The notes under the pieces: generated by a model | Databases searched by the model: none | The model's input: the letters and a program-made list of their open reading frames with translations, nothing else | What the model was told of the DNA's origin: nothing | Made by a program: the position numbers and the translations under genes | NCBI GenBank assembly: GCA_002722705.1 | Contig: PBMP01000069.1 | Span: 1 to 32,770 of the forward strand | Direction: 5' to 3' | DNA length: 32,770 bases | From: Pseudobdellovibrionaceae bacterium | Lineage (GTDB): Bacteria > Bdellovibrionota > UBA1018 > UBA6935 | In this document: piece by piece, positions 17,015-23,646 of the stretch | How positions within the stretch are numbered: position 1 is the first letter of the stretch | Layout of the letters: each line of letters opens with the position of its first letter

Positions 17015-18394
17015 ATGGAAATTCGTTTCGTCGGAGGAACCGGGACCGTTACTGGCTCAAAGTACCTTTTAACTCATCAAAAAGGACAAATTCTGGTCGA
17101 TTGCGGTTTGTTCCAAGGATTAAAAAATTTACGTTTAAAAAACTGGGAAGAACCTCCTTTTGATCCTTCTGCAATTCAGGCTGTTATTTTAACTCATGCT
17201 CATATTGACCATAGTGGTTATATTCCTCTTCTTGTGAAAAAGGGTTTTCGTGGGAAGATCTACTGCACTTCGGCAACCTTTGAGTTATGTAAGATTCTTT
17301 TACCCGATGCAGGATACCTTCAGGAAGAAGAAGCTAAATACATGAATAGGCATCGACTTTCAAAGCATGACCCTGCTCTCCCTCTTTTTGATGAGGAGGA
17401 CGCTAAAGAATCACTCGGCTACTTTTCTCCCGTTGAGTATCATGATTGGATTGATCTGTTTGGAGAGGATTTTCAGTTTCGTTTTGGAAAAGCTGGACAT
17501 ATTTTGGGAGCTTCTTTTGTTGAGGTAAACGTTAACAAAAAGAGGCTCGTTTTTTCTGGGGATTTAGGGCGTCCTCATGACCTTGTGATGAATCCTCCAG
17601 AAACTCCAGAAGCGTGTGATGTTCTTGTCGTTGAATCAACGTATGGTGATCGACTTCATCAGAAAGAAGATCCTCTGGAAAAAGTGGCTTCGATTATCCG
17701 ATCCACAGTAAAAGCACGTGGAAGTGTAGTTGTTCCAGCATTTGCAGTGGGGCGTACACAGCAATTGCTTTATATTTTATATCGTTTAAAAAAAGAAAAA
17801 CGAATTCCAGATATCCCTATTTTTTTGAATAGTCCTATGGCGACCAGTGCTACTGAAGTTTTTTGTCAATTTGTTGAGGAACATCGGCTGTCGGTAGAAG
17901 AGTGCCGAGGTCTTTCTCACGTTGCTCAAATTGTTCGAAGTCCAGAAGAATCAAAAGCGCTCAATGAGAGGGAAGGGCCGATGATCATTGTGTCAGCAAG
18001 TGGTATGGCGACAGGAGGGAGAGTCGTTCATCATTTGAAACGGTTTCTTCTTGAAAAAGAGAGTACGATTTTGTTTACAGGTTTTCAAGCGATGGGAACA
18101 CGAGGTGCAGCGTTGGTTACGGGAAAGGATATGATTAAAATTCATGGTCAGTATATTCCTGTGAGAGCAAGAGTAGAAAATATTAATTCGCTTTCAGCAC
18201 ATGCAGACTATCAGGAAATTATTTCTTGGCTTAAAGGCTTTTCTAGAGCGCCTAAAATGACATTTGTGACTCATGGTGAACCTGGAGCTTCAGATGCTCT
18301 TCGATTGCGAATTCAAGATGAAATGAAGTGGAATTGTTTTGTTCCGGAGATGGGAAGACAGTTTCTTTTAGAAAAATTACTCCACTCAAAGTGA
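17015..18394 (+). CDS. beta-CASP metallo-beta-lactamase nuclease (RNA processing type)
   Basis: The 459-residue protein has the catalytic H-A-H-I-D-H motif at 61-66, then G-H-I-L-G-A-S (motif 3) and S-G-D-L-G-R (motif 4). The beta-CASP insert carries V-V-E-S-T-Y-G and the P-x-F-A-V-G-R segment. The C-terminal motifs are S-A-S-G-M-A-T-G-G-R and S-A-H-A-D-Y. This matches the YSH1/CPSF73-like RNA-specific MBL group in bacteria, predicted to be a zinc exo/endoribonuclease. It is often found in stress islands with FtsH, cation ATPase and universal stress proteins (recall, not tested). AAGGAG precedes the ATG. It ends 3 bases before the convergent VIT-family gene. Confidence 0.9.
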   Translation: MEIRFVGGTGTVTGSKYLLTHQKGQILVDCGLFQGLKNLRLKNWEEPPFDPSAIQAVILTHAHIDHSGYIPLLVKKGFRGKIYCTSATFELCKILLPDAGYLQEEEAKYMNRHRLSKHDPALPLFDEEDAKESLGYFSPVEYHDWIDLFGEDFQFRFGKAGHILGASFVEVNVNKKRLVFSGDLGRPHDLVMNPPETPEACDVLVVESTYGDRLHQKEDPLEKVASIIRSTVKARGSVVVPAFAVGRTQQLLYILYRLKKEKRIPDIPIFLNSPMATSATEVFCQFVEEHRLSVEECRGLSHVAQIVRSPEESKALNEREGPMIIVSASGMATGGRVVHHLKRFLLEKESTILFTGFQAMGTRGAALVTGKDMIKIHGQYIPVRARVENINSLSAHADYQEIISWLKGFSRAPKMTFVTHGEPGASDALRLRIQDEMKWNCFVPEMGRQFLLEKLLHSK

Positions 18395-18397
18395 TCA

Positions 18398-19129
18398 TTA
18401 GGATAGGAAAACCCCTGCTCCGTAGGCTAAAAGAGAAGCAATTGCTCCAAGGATGAGTGTTTTGAGCCCAGAAAACCATAAAGAATCAATCGTCCATAGA
18501 CTTTTTAATGAGCCCACACTAAAAAAAGCGATACTCGTTAAGATCGAAGCAATCATAAACGAATGTTGAGTTTTAAAAAGAAAAGGAAAAAGTGGAATTA
18601 AGCCAAATATAAAAAAAGAAATAAAAGTAATAAAACCAGCTCGAAGTGCAGATTTCTTTTTTCCATTTACTCCGTATTCTTCATTTAACATTAGGCTAAT
18701 CCATTGTTTTGGGTTTGAGACGATGACAGTGACAGCCTCTTCTAAAAGAGAGCCTTTAAAGCCTTTGCTCATTAAAATTTGTCTTACTTCTTCTTTTTCT
18801 CCTTCCGGAAATTGATTGATTTCATTTTTTTCAAAATGTTCAAGTAAGATAAATTCATCAGACTCTGCTTTTGTGCCAAGGTAATTACTTGCAGCCATTG
18901 AAAAACCATCTGCAATTAAATTTGCAAAACCTAAAATAAGAACGGTCTTTATTTCAAGGTTTGCTCCGTTTGCTCCTGAAACCACAGCAAAGGTGGTGAC
19001 AGTTCCATCAATGGCTCCATAGATAAAGTCTCGAAGATAGCTGACTTTTTTTTTCTGTTTTAGGCGCTGAACAATGGCTTCAGGTGCATGGTGGTGATGT
19101 AAATAGGAAGGGAAGGGTTTTTTCTTCAT
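18398..19129 (-). CDS. VIT1/CCC1-family iron/manganese transporter
   Basis: The 243-residue protein starts with a basic, histidine-rich tail (Y-L-H-H-H-H). The family helix 1 signature is D-F-I-Y-G-A-I-D-G-T-V-T-T-F-A-V-V (about 34-50). Helix 2 follows (G-F-A-N-L-I-A-D-G-F-S-M-A-A-S-N-Y) and then a Glu/Lys-rich cytosolic metal-binding domain (E-x-x-E-x-x-R motifs, about 90-130). Three more C-terminal helices complete the fold. VIT1/CCC1 proteins move Fe2+ or Mn2+ out of the cytoplasm. This agrees with the metal theme of the neighbours. The ribosome site is weak. Confidence 0.87.
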   Translation of the reverse strand: MKKKPFPSYLHHHHAPEAIVQRLKQKKKVSYLRDFIYGAIDGTVTTFAVVSGANGANLEIKTVLILGFANLIADGFSMAASNYLGTKAESDEFILLEHFEKNEINQFPEGEKEEVRQILMSKGFKGSLLEEAVTVIVSNPKQWISLMLNEEYGVNGKKKSALRAGFITFISFFIFGLIPLFPFLFKTQHSFMIASILTSIAFFSVGSLKSLWTIDSLWFSGLKTLILGAIASLLAYGAGVFLS

Positions 19130-19166
19130 TATTTTTCTTTGAGATCTTTGTTCTTGTTAAAGTTAG

Positions 19167-19415
19167 TTATCTGTTCTCCATGATAATCAAAGCAATGTAA
19201 GGCGTGAGATTAAAAACAATAAAGAATATTTTAAACACACCAATAAAGCCGTACATCATTTTTGAAAATGAATCTTTTGACATAGGAAACCAGAAATTTT
19301 GAGTTCGATAAACAAGGTGAGGGGCAAAAATACAAAGAGCAGTCCAGAAGAATAAAATTCCTCCATTTAAGAATGTACACCACATAAAAAATGACTTCAT
19401 TTCTTGTAAATGCAT
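19167..19415 (-). CDS. DUF6868-like small membrane protein
   Basis: The protein has 82 residues and two hydrophobic helices. The pattern F-F-M-W-C-T-F-L-N-G-G-I-L-F-F-W then, after a loop, G-V-F-K-I-F-F-I-V-F-N-L-T-P-Y-I-A-L is typical of the DUF6868 family (W-C-x-x-x-N and K-x-x-x-x-x-F-N-x-x-P-Y). The function is unknown. The ATG at 19415 has AGAAGGGA at 5 bases; the longer frame to 19517 adds 34 non-family residues and is rejected. It may be the first gene of a unit with the VIT1 gene, 37 bases downstream. Confidence 0.72.
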   Translation of the reverse strand: MHLQEMKSFFMWCTFLNGGILFFWTALCIFAPHLVYRTQNFWFPMSKDSFSKMMYGFIGVFKIFFIVFNLTPYIALIIMENR

Positions 19416-19585
19416 ATAGTCCCTTCTGGTTGGAGTTTTAGATAAATTTGGTTCATTGAATAACAGAGTTTTTAAGAACTCAATAAAAATAACTGGTATC
19501 AAAGGGCTGAAGTTCATAGAGCACCCTTGTCAAATTGGGTTTTGGGAGATACGGGGGAGAGGATAGTTAAAGAGGAGTTTATTTT

Positions 19586-19933
19586 ATGAAAATTTTGAGT
19601 TTTTTAGTTTTATTTGTTTCTGTTTCGTCTTTGGCTATTGAATTTGAGGAAGTGATTTTAAAACACGCAGGCGTCGGATATGCACCTAAAGCTGCCGACG
19701 CTTTTGTAGATACATGGCAACTTTATACACAAGGAAAACCAGGGAAAGCGAATTTTCGTCATGGAACAGCGGTTCCTATGACTGAAAACAGTGCAAGTCT
19801 TCTTACTTCTTTTGAGAAAGACTTGGTTTATCGATGTAAAGCTAAAGTCATTTTTACAGGTCCTGTTTCTAATCCTTATGGAGCAAAAAATGCTCAAGTC
19901 TTTTCTTTAAAAAACTGTTTATCTGAAGAGTAG
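19586..19933 (+). CDS. small exported hypothetical protein
   Basis: The 115-residue precursor has a short signal peptide (M-K-I-L-S-F-L-V-L-F-V, cleavage near S-L-A at residue 17). The mature part has two cysteines (Y-R-C and K-N-C) framing a strand-rich segment with G-P-V-S-N-P-Y-G, so one disulfide is likely. AGAGGAG precedes the ATG. No family is recognised. It is divergent from the DUF6868 gene and is followed by the candidate structured RNA. Confidence 0.65.
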   Translation: MKILSFLVLFVSVSSLAIEFEEVILKHAGVGYAPKAADAFVDTWQLYTQGKPGKANFRHGTAVPMTENSASLLTSFEKDLVYRCKAKVIFTGPVSNPYGAKNAQVFSLKNCLSEE

Positions 19934-19954
19934 AACTTTTAATTCTTTTTTCTT

Positions 19955-20027
19955 AGAGCCAATAGTTTTTAATCCGTGGGTTGGGGGGTGTGTTTTGGAG
20001 TATAGCGACCCGGCAACCCATGGCTCT
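19955..20027 (+). ncRNA. candidate structured RNA between genes
   Basis: Three nested pairings are visible: AGAGCCA (19955-19961) with TGGCTCT (20021-20027); TGGGTTG (19977-19983) with CAACCCA (20014-20020); and GGGT (19986-19989) with ACCC (20008-20011). The two outer 3' arms are contiguous while the 5' arms are 15 bases apart, giving a one-sided bulge like many riboswitch or sRNA folds. A G-rich tract (19978-19988) could alternatively form a quadruplex. It sits in a 245-base gene-free gap upstream of a signal-peptide gene, so it could be that gene's leader or a free RNA. No known class is recognised. Confidence 0.5.
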
Positions 20028-20178
20028 CGTCCAGTTAAATACGCTCTTTCACCTTAAAACATCTCGGTTTTGTTATATCGATAAAGTTATGATCTAAAAA
20101 GAAGACTTTACTTTGTGGAGTCGATAAACATTGTCCATTAAAATAGGGCAATGCAAAAAAAATAAGGAGCGTCATAGA

Positions 20179-20349
20179 ATGAAGTTATTCATTACCGTTT
20201 TAAGTTTTTCTTTCTTTGTAAATATTGTGCATGCTGAAAGTATTGAGAATAAATATCTTGATATGGTTAGGACTCTTGAATGCGACAATATGGTCAGTGG
20301 GACGAGTAAGTTATTAGCGTTAGCAAAAAAAATAGAGCTTTATCAGTGA
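20179..20349 (+). CDS. signal-peptide ORF, probable 5' part of a frameshifted gene
   Basis: The 56-residue product is mostly a signal peptide (M-K-L-F-I-T-V-L-S-F-S-F-F-V-N-I-V-H-A) followed by about 37 residues that stop at 20349. GGAG lies 11 bases upstream. The frame ends just after a run of eight A (20325-20332). Reading the run one base back joins it to the long ORF that follows, giving L-A-K-K-N-R-A-L-S-V-N-I-N-K-F. On its own it would be an unusually short exported peptide, so I read it as the start of the gene at 20346-21614. Confidence 0.6.
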   Translation: MKLFITVLSFSFFVNIVHAESIENKYLDMVRTLECDNMVSGTSKLLALAKKIELYQ

Positions 20350-21614
20350 ATATAAATAAGTTCTTACAAGAGTTTTTTAATGAACTCCCAGATCATATTT
20401 TTGATTGTAAGAGAGAAGTCTATGTTGAGATTTATGAGAATGTTTTTACTGCAGCTGTACTGAGCTCAGTAGGAGACCTTTATCCTTATCTTGCCTATCG
20501 TCAAGGTAGTATGAGGGGTGACCTAAGAAGAGATGTTTTAGTCAAATTAACAAAGTCAGGTCAGTTAAAATCTGATGATTATGACAGTATGATCGATATG
20601 GTAATTCGATCAGAAAAGTTCGAGCCAGATTCTGATCGCAAGAACTATGTCAGCTTTAATGACAATGGAGAATTAGAAAATCGGACTGCTTTCCCATATA
20701 TTGAGAGAAATGTTTTTACAGGCATGTATTATCTAAAAAAGGTGTCGGATCGAACGTATTACAAACTCGTCAATTATATTTATGATAACGAAATTTCGGG
20801 TCCTCACCGTTCGTTAGTAGTAAATTTAATTGCTTTTTATGGGGAGAATGATTTAGTTCGTTCCGAAAAAGTGAAAGAAGCTCTTTTTTTCAATCTTGAA
20901 AATAGTGATGGAAGAGACGACAGAGTTGATTCTGCTTACGCTATCGTAAAAAATCTTAGTTTTTCAAAAACCGATTTTGAAAAACTATACGCTTTATATG
21001 AAAAAGAGAGTGAATCATGGACTAAAGGACAACTTTTGATTGCTCTTGCTCAGGGCTTAAAAAAATATGAAAACCTTAAGGTAAGTCATACAATTCTTTT
21101 TTATCTGTCTACTCGTACAGAAGGTGACATGTTAGAAGCAAGTGCGAGAGCATTGAAATATACAGGCTCTGACTTCATGATTCAAAATTTTAGCGTTATT
21201 TCATCTGCGCTGCATGCTAAATCTCGTCCGTTATTTGTATCTTATTTGTTTCAATCTTTATTGAGTGTTCGTCCAGAGCATATGAATAAAGTAGTCGAAT
21301 TTTTTCTCAGTTTTGGTCCTCGTTTGAAATCTTCTCTTGGAAGAGGTTTTATTGTTTCCAATATTGATGGTGCGAAACTTTCGACGTTATCAGGGAAATC
21401 AATGACTTTAATTGTAAGAGTTTATTTAATGGATTTTGTTAAAAACTATGAAAGTCGTTATATCATTGATGTGATTCGTATCTTAAATAGAAATCAGAAT
21501 TTTATTAACGACGAAGTAAAGTCTGAGATAAAGCTAGTATTGAAATACGATGCTACAAGAAATGTCTCAGCTCTTAATAAAGAACAACGAGAAGAATTGT
21601 CTCAGCTTTTATAA
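20346..21614 (+). CDS. helical-repeat protein, probable 3' part of the frameshifted exported gene
   Basis: The 422 residues are almost entirely amphipathic helix, with pairs of helices about 35-40 residues apart (for example S-A-Y-A-I-V-K-N-L and Q-L-L-I-A-L-A-Q-G-L). This recalls HEAT- or TPR-like solenoids, but no family is assigned. The GTG at 20346 overlaps the preceding stop and has no good ribosome site. The frame is open upstream to 20310, in the -1 frame relative to the signal-peptide ORF. Alone it lacks an export signal; fused to the upstream ORF it becomes an exported protein of about 470 residues. Sequencing error at the A8 run, real decay or programmed slippage are all possible. 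Confidence 0.7.
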   Translation: MNINKFLQEFFNELPDHIFDCKREVYVEIYENVFTAAVLSSVGDLYPYLAYRQGSMRGDLRRDVLVKLTKSGQLKSDDYDSMIDMVIRSEKFEPDSDRKNYVSFNDNGELENRTAFPYIERNVFTGMYYLKKVSDRTYYKLVNYIYDNEISGPHRSLVVNLIAFYGENDLVRSEKVKEALFFNLENSDGRDDRVDSAYAIVKNLSFSKTDFEKLYALYEKESESWTKGQLLIALAQGLKKYENLKVSHTILFYLSTRTEGDMLEASARALKYTGSDFMIQNFSVISSALHAKSRPLFVSYLFQSLLSVRPEHMNKVVEFFLSFGPRLKSSLGRGFIVSNIDGAKLSTLSGKSMTLIVRVYLMDFVKNYESRYIIDVIRILNRNQNFINDEVKSEIKLVLKYDATRNVSALNKEQREELSQLL

Positions 21615-21628
21615 ATAACTATAAACTT

Positions 21629-21670
21629 TGGAATCCTAAAAAAAGTTAAAACGTTTTTTTTGGGATTCCA
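21629..21670. terminator. hairpin after the helical-repeat gene
   Basis: TGGAATCC (21629-21636) pairs with GGATTCCA (21663-21670). Inside it seven A (21638-21644) pair with a T run (21654-21661). No T run follows the full stem, so it acts as a weak or bidirectional terminator or simply marks the end of core-like DNA. Confidence 0.5.
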
Positions 21671-21866
21671 TTGGAATCTCTCAATTTGTGGGACATGAAT
21701 TCTTTGAAAGGGATGAGCTTGTCTCGGATCACCTTTGGTGAAGTGTAGTCTAGTTTTGAGCCTCAATAGTGTTCTACTCGTGGCATAGGGCGATCGTGAA
21801 CATATAGGCGAGTTGCGGCTAAAGGGCAGATTAACAACAACGGCAACATTGAATCACCTGCTGCAG

Positions 21867-21890
21867 AGATGGTCTCGATAGATCGTTCAC
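21867..21890 (-). repeat. 24-bp inverted repeat, left copy
   Basis: The reverse complement of 21867-21890 is identical at all 24 positions to 32700-32723 (core CGATCTATCGAGACCATC). The match stops exactly at both ends: flanks on neither side are similar. No third copy was noticed in the window. Confidence 0.9.
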
Positions 21891-21947
21891 GATACTAAAT
21901 AATAGAAAGCCGGACAAAAAGTGAATGATCGTAGCAGAAAAAGTAAA

Positions 21948-22121
21948 TTAGCCAGCCACACCAGGATGTTTCTGAAGCAAGTCAGCAATTATTTCTCGGC
22001 GGACGTCCAACAAGGTGAGCGGCTGCGAAACAAAGTTTGTTCCGTCATGCCTTTTGCGTTGGATTCCCATGATCTCCCAGTACTTGAACTTCGTTTGCCA
22101 GTGTAGGGACGGCGAAGTATC
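21948..22121 (-). pseudogene. possible gene remnant or very small ORF
   Basis: On the minus strand 57 codons are open before a TAA at 21948-21950. The translation has protein-like composition (L-H-W-Q-T-K-F-K-Y-W-E-I, then T-L-L-D-V-R-R-E-I-I-A-D-L-L-Q-K-H-P-G). An ATG at 22070 would give 40 residues; no ribosome site is evident. The upstream side ends at a stop with no start, so it looks like the 3' piece of a truncated gene. No family is recognised. Overlapping plus-strand frames in this area are less protein-like. Confidence 0.3.
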
Positions 22122-22285
22122 TCAGGAGGAGATACGGTTAGAGCGGCAAGAGCTAATAAAAGAGGGTATACATGGACAAATAGGGTTTCAATTGATCCTT
22201 AAACTCCTGTATTCTCTATTTGTTTTGCGTGGTCGTTAATAGTTAGATAAAGAAAATAAAAACAACTATTTATAATGTAAATTGG

Positions 22286-22363
22286 TGTCTGTAGGCACAA
22301 AATAGATTAATTTTTTTGTGTATATATACATATTTTTATTGCATTTTTTTGTGTCTATAAGCA
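22286..22363 (+). promoter_or_regulatory. three operator-like dyads spaced exactly 33 bp
   Basis: TGTCTGTAGGCA (22286-22297), TGTATATATACA (22319-22330, perfect palindrome) and TGTCTATAAGCA (22352-22363) start 33 bases apart, three helical turns. The second and third are each preceded by a T run and a G. A promoter TTGCAT (22339-22344) with CATAAT (22362-22367), 17-base spacer, would be covered by the third site. The HTH protein encoded 20 bases downstream is the likely ligand. Confidence 0.7.
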
Positions 22364-22382
22364 TAATTATTTAGAGGTAATT

Positions 22383-22829
22383 ATGGGAGCACTTACTGCA
22401 CTGGCATTGGCACAGGTATCGAGACGAGTAAACGCGTTAAAACCCTTTTTGGAGTGGTCCAAGGTAAGACCTGGTTGGATCCGTTATATGAGGCAGGCGC
22501 TTGGTATGACTCTGGCTGATTTAGGCAAAGAAGTAGGAGTTTCGGTTTCAACGATTGCTCAGGCTGAACGGCGTGAGCCAAGCGGAAAGATTACAGTTGA
22601 AACATTGAAGAAGATTGCGGATGGAATGAACTGTGAACTTGTGTACGCATTCGTCCCCAGAGTTGAAATTAAGAAATTCCTAGAGCAAAGAGCGAGAGAG
22701 CGCGCGCGACAGATTCTAACTGAGGCCGATAAACATATGGCTTTGGAGGATCAAGCAGTCAGGGCCGACTTCGATGAGAGAGTTGACCGTCTAGCGAAAA
22801 AGTTACTGGCAACTGGAGACATCTGGTGA
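22383..22829 (+). CDS. mobile mystery protein A (XRE-type HTH regulator)
   Basis: The 148-residue protein has G-W-I-R-Y-M-R-Q-A-L-G-M-T-L-A-D-L-G at about 31-48, starting a lambda-repressor-like HTH (to about residue 85, with S-V-S-T-I-A-Q-A-E). It is followed by E-L-V-Y-A-F-V-P-R and a C-terminal helix R-A-R-Q-I-L-T-E-A-D-K-H-M-A-L-E-D-Q-A-V. That combination is the hallmark of the TIGR02612 family, always paired with a Fic protein on mobile DNA. It probably acts as antitoxin/repressor of the pair. AGAGG precedes the ATG. Its stop overlaps the GTG start of the Fic gene (GTGA), implying coupling. Confidence 0.88.
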   Translation: MGALTALALAQVSRRVNALKPFLEWSKVRPGWIRYMRQALGMTLADLGKEVGVSVSTIAQAERREPSGKITVETLKKIADGMNCELVYAFVPRVEIKKFLEQRARERARQILTEADKHMALEDQAVRADFDERVDRLAKKLLATGDIW

Positions 22830-23419
22830 CGGGTTATCTCTTTAAGGACAGAGATGGTCAAACTCCTTTAACTCTAGAACAGCAAAAGGGGCTCATTCCC
22901 AAAAATCTGCAAACGATGGGTGAGCTTGATGAGCATGAAGAAGCAAACATCGCGGAGGGACTCGCATGGCTTCCGAAAGCAACTGGAAATCATCGTACCT
23001 ATGCTTTCTGGTTGACGTTGCATAAGAGGTTATTCGGACAAGTTTGGCGATGGGCAGGCTCAGTTAGAAAGGAAGAACTTGCCAATCCCGAGTTTAAGCT
23101 TCCTCATGAAATTTGGCCTGAAATTGGAAATCTCGAAAAGGAGCTTGGGTACTGGTTAAAAGAGAAGCCGTTCAAAGATGAGGAGATTGCGGCTAGGCTT
23201 CATCAGCGTTTGCTCACGATTCACCCATTTCCAAATGGAAATGGTCGTTGGAGCAGAATTCTGACAGAACACATTTGCAACAAAGAGGACTTGCCGATTC
23301 CTAGCTGGGGAGTCAAACACCGTGAAGATCCTAAACTTCGAAGAGACCTCTACATTAAATCCGTACAAAAAGCCCGAAGTGGCGACCATTCAGCACTTCA
23401 AAAGTTTATGTATGAATAG
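22826..23419 (+). CDS. mobile mystery protein B (Fic-domain AMP/NMP-transferase)
   Basis: The 197-residue protein has the catalytic Fic motif H-P-F-P-N-G-N-G-R at 133-141 with His133 as base. The N-terminus reads D-G-Q-T-P-L-T-L-E-Q-Q-K-G-L-I-P and then E-A-N-I-A-E-G-L, both typical of TIGR02613. Later marks are H-K-R-L-F-G-Q-V-W-R-W-A-G and the D-L-Y-I-K-S-V-Q-K-A-R-S-G-D-H end. Fic enzymes transfer AMP or related groups to target proteins. With its HTH partner it behaves as a probable toxin-antitoxin or addiction-like pair; family function is not established. The GTG start overlaps the upstream stop. Confidence 0.9.
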   Translation: MTGYLFKDRDGQTPLTLEQQKGLIPKNLQTMGELDEHEEANIAEGLAWLPKATGNHRTYAFWLTLHKRLFGQVWRWAGSVRKEELANPEFKLPHEIWPEIGNLEKELGYWLKEKPFKDEEIAARLHQRLLTIHPFPNGNGRWSRILTEHICNKEDLPIPSWGVKHREDPKLRRDLYIKSVQKARSGDHSALQKFMYE

Positions 23420-23646
23420 ACTAGTATTTAAGAGAGCAGAAAAGTGGTTCACGGATTTGGGTTAGAGCTGAGAAATGGGGTGACAGTAGGAAACTCAATA
23501 ATTTCCATAGCTTATACCCCAGGTTAGCATAAAGTCAGCACAAACCAGATTCCAACAATATGCTACCCGGCGGCTGTCACTTGAGAATCAACTTACCACA
23601 GTCGTTTCCCAGAGTGAATGCCGCAGCTTAGTAGGTCAGATTGGAT
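23420..23646. other. gene-free stretch between Fic and integrase genes
   Basis: Two convergent genes end here. No strong terminator hairpin was found. The space downstream of an integrase gene is a usual place for an attachment site, but I see no matching direct repeat elsewhere in the window. Confidence 0.35.

Larger units (their letters stand above)
21671..22382. other. gene-poor left margin of the accessory element
   Basis: This 712-base stretch has no convincing intact gene. It holds the left copy of the 24-bp inverted repeat (21867-21890), a remnant-like open frame on the minus strand (21948-22121), a perfect 7-bp hairpin GTATCTC/GAGATAC with loop AGGAG (22117-22135), and the three operator-like dyads (22286-22363) before the HTH gene. 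Base composition appears to rise in GC compared with the DNA to the left, so the island edge is probably near 21.67-21.86 kb. I found no tRNA gene or direct-repeat attachment site here. Confidence 0.5.

Noticed and set aside
20005..20020. CCCGGCAACCC motif resembling the SAM-I riboswitch core
   Set aside because: The other conserved SAM-I parts (the GGTGGAGGGA side and the distal GGTGCTAATTCC-like segment) are missing, and the helix order differs.
21921..22239. Two overlapping plus-strand frames left of the HTH gene
   Set aside because: No ribosome sites, low-complexity mix of residues; the minus strand gives a more protein-like reading over the same bases.
23420..23646. Attachment site for the integrase
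   Set aside because: Expected location, but no direct repeat of this stretch was found elsewhere in the window and no tRNA gene is near.
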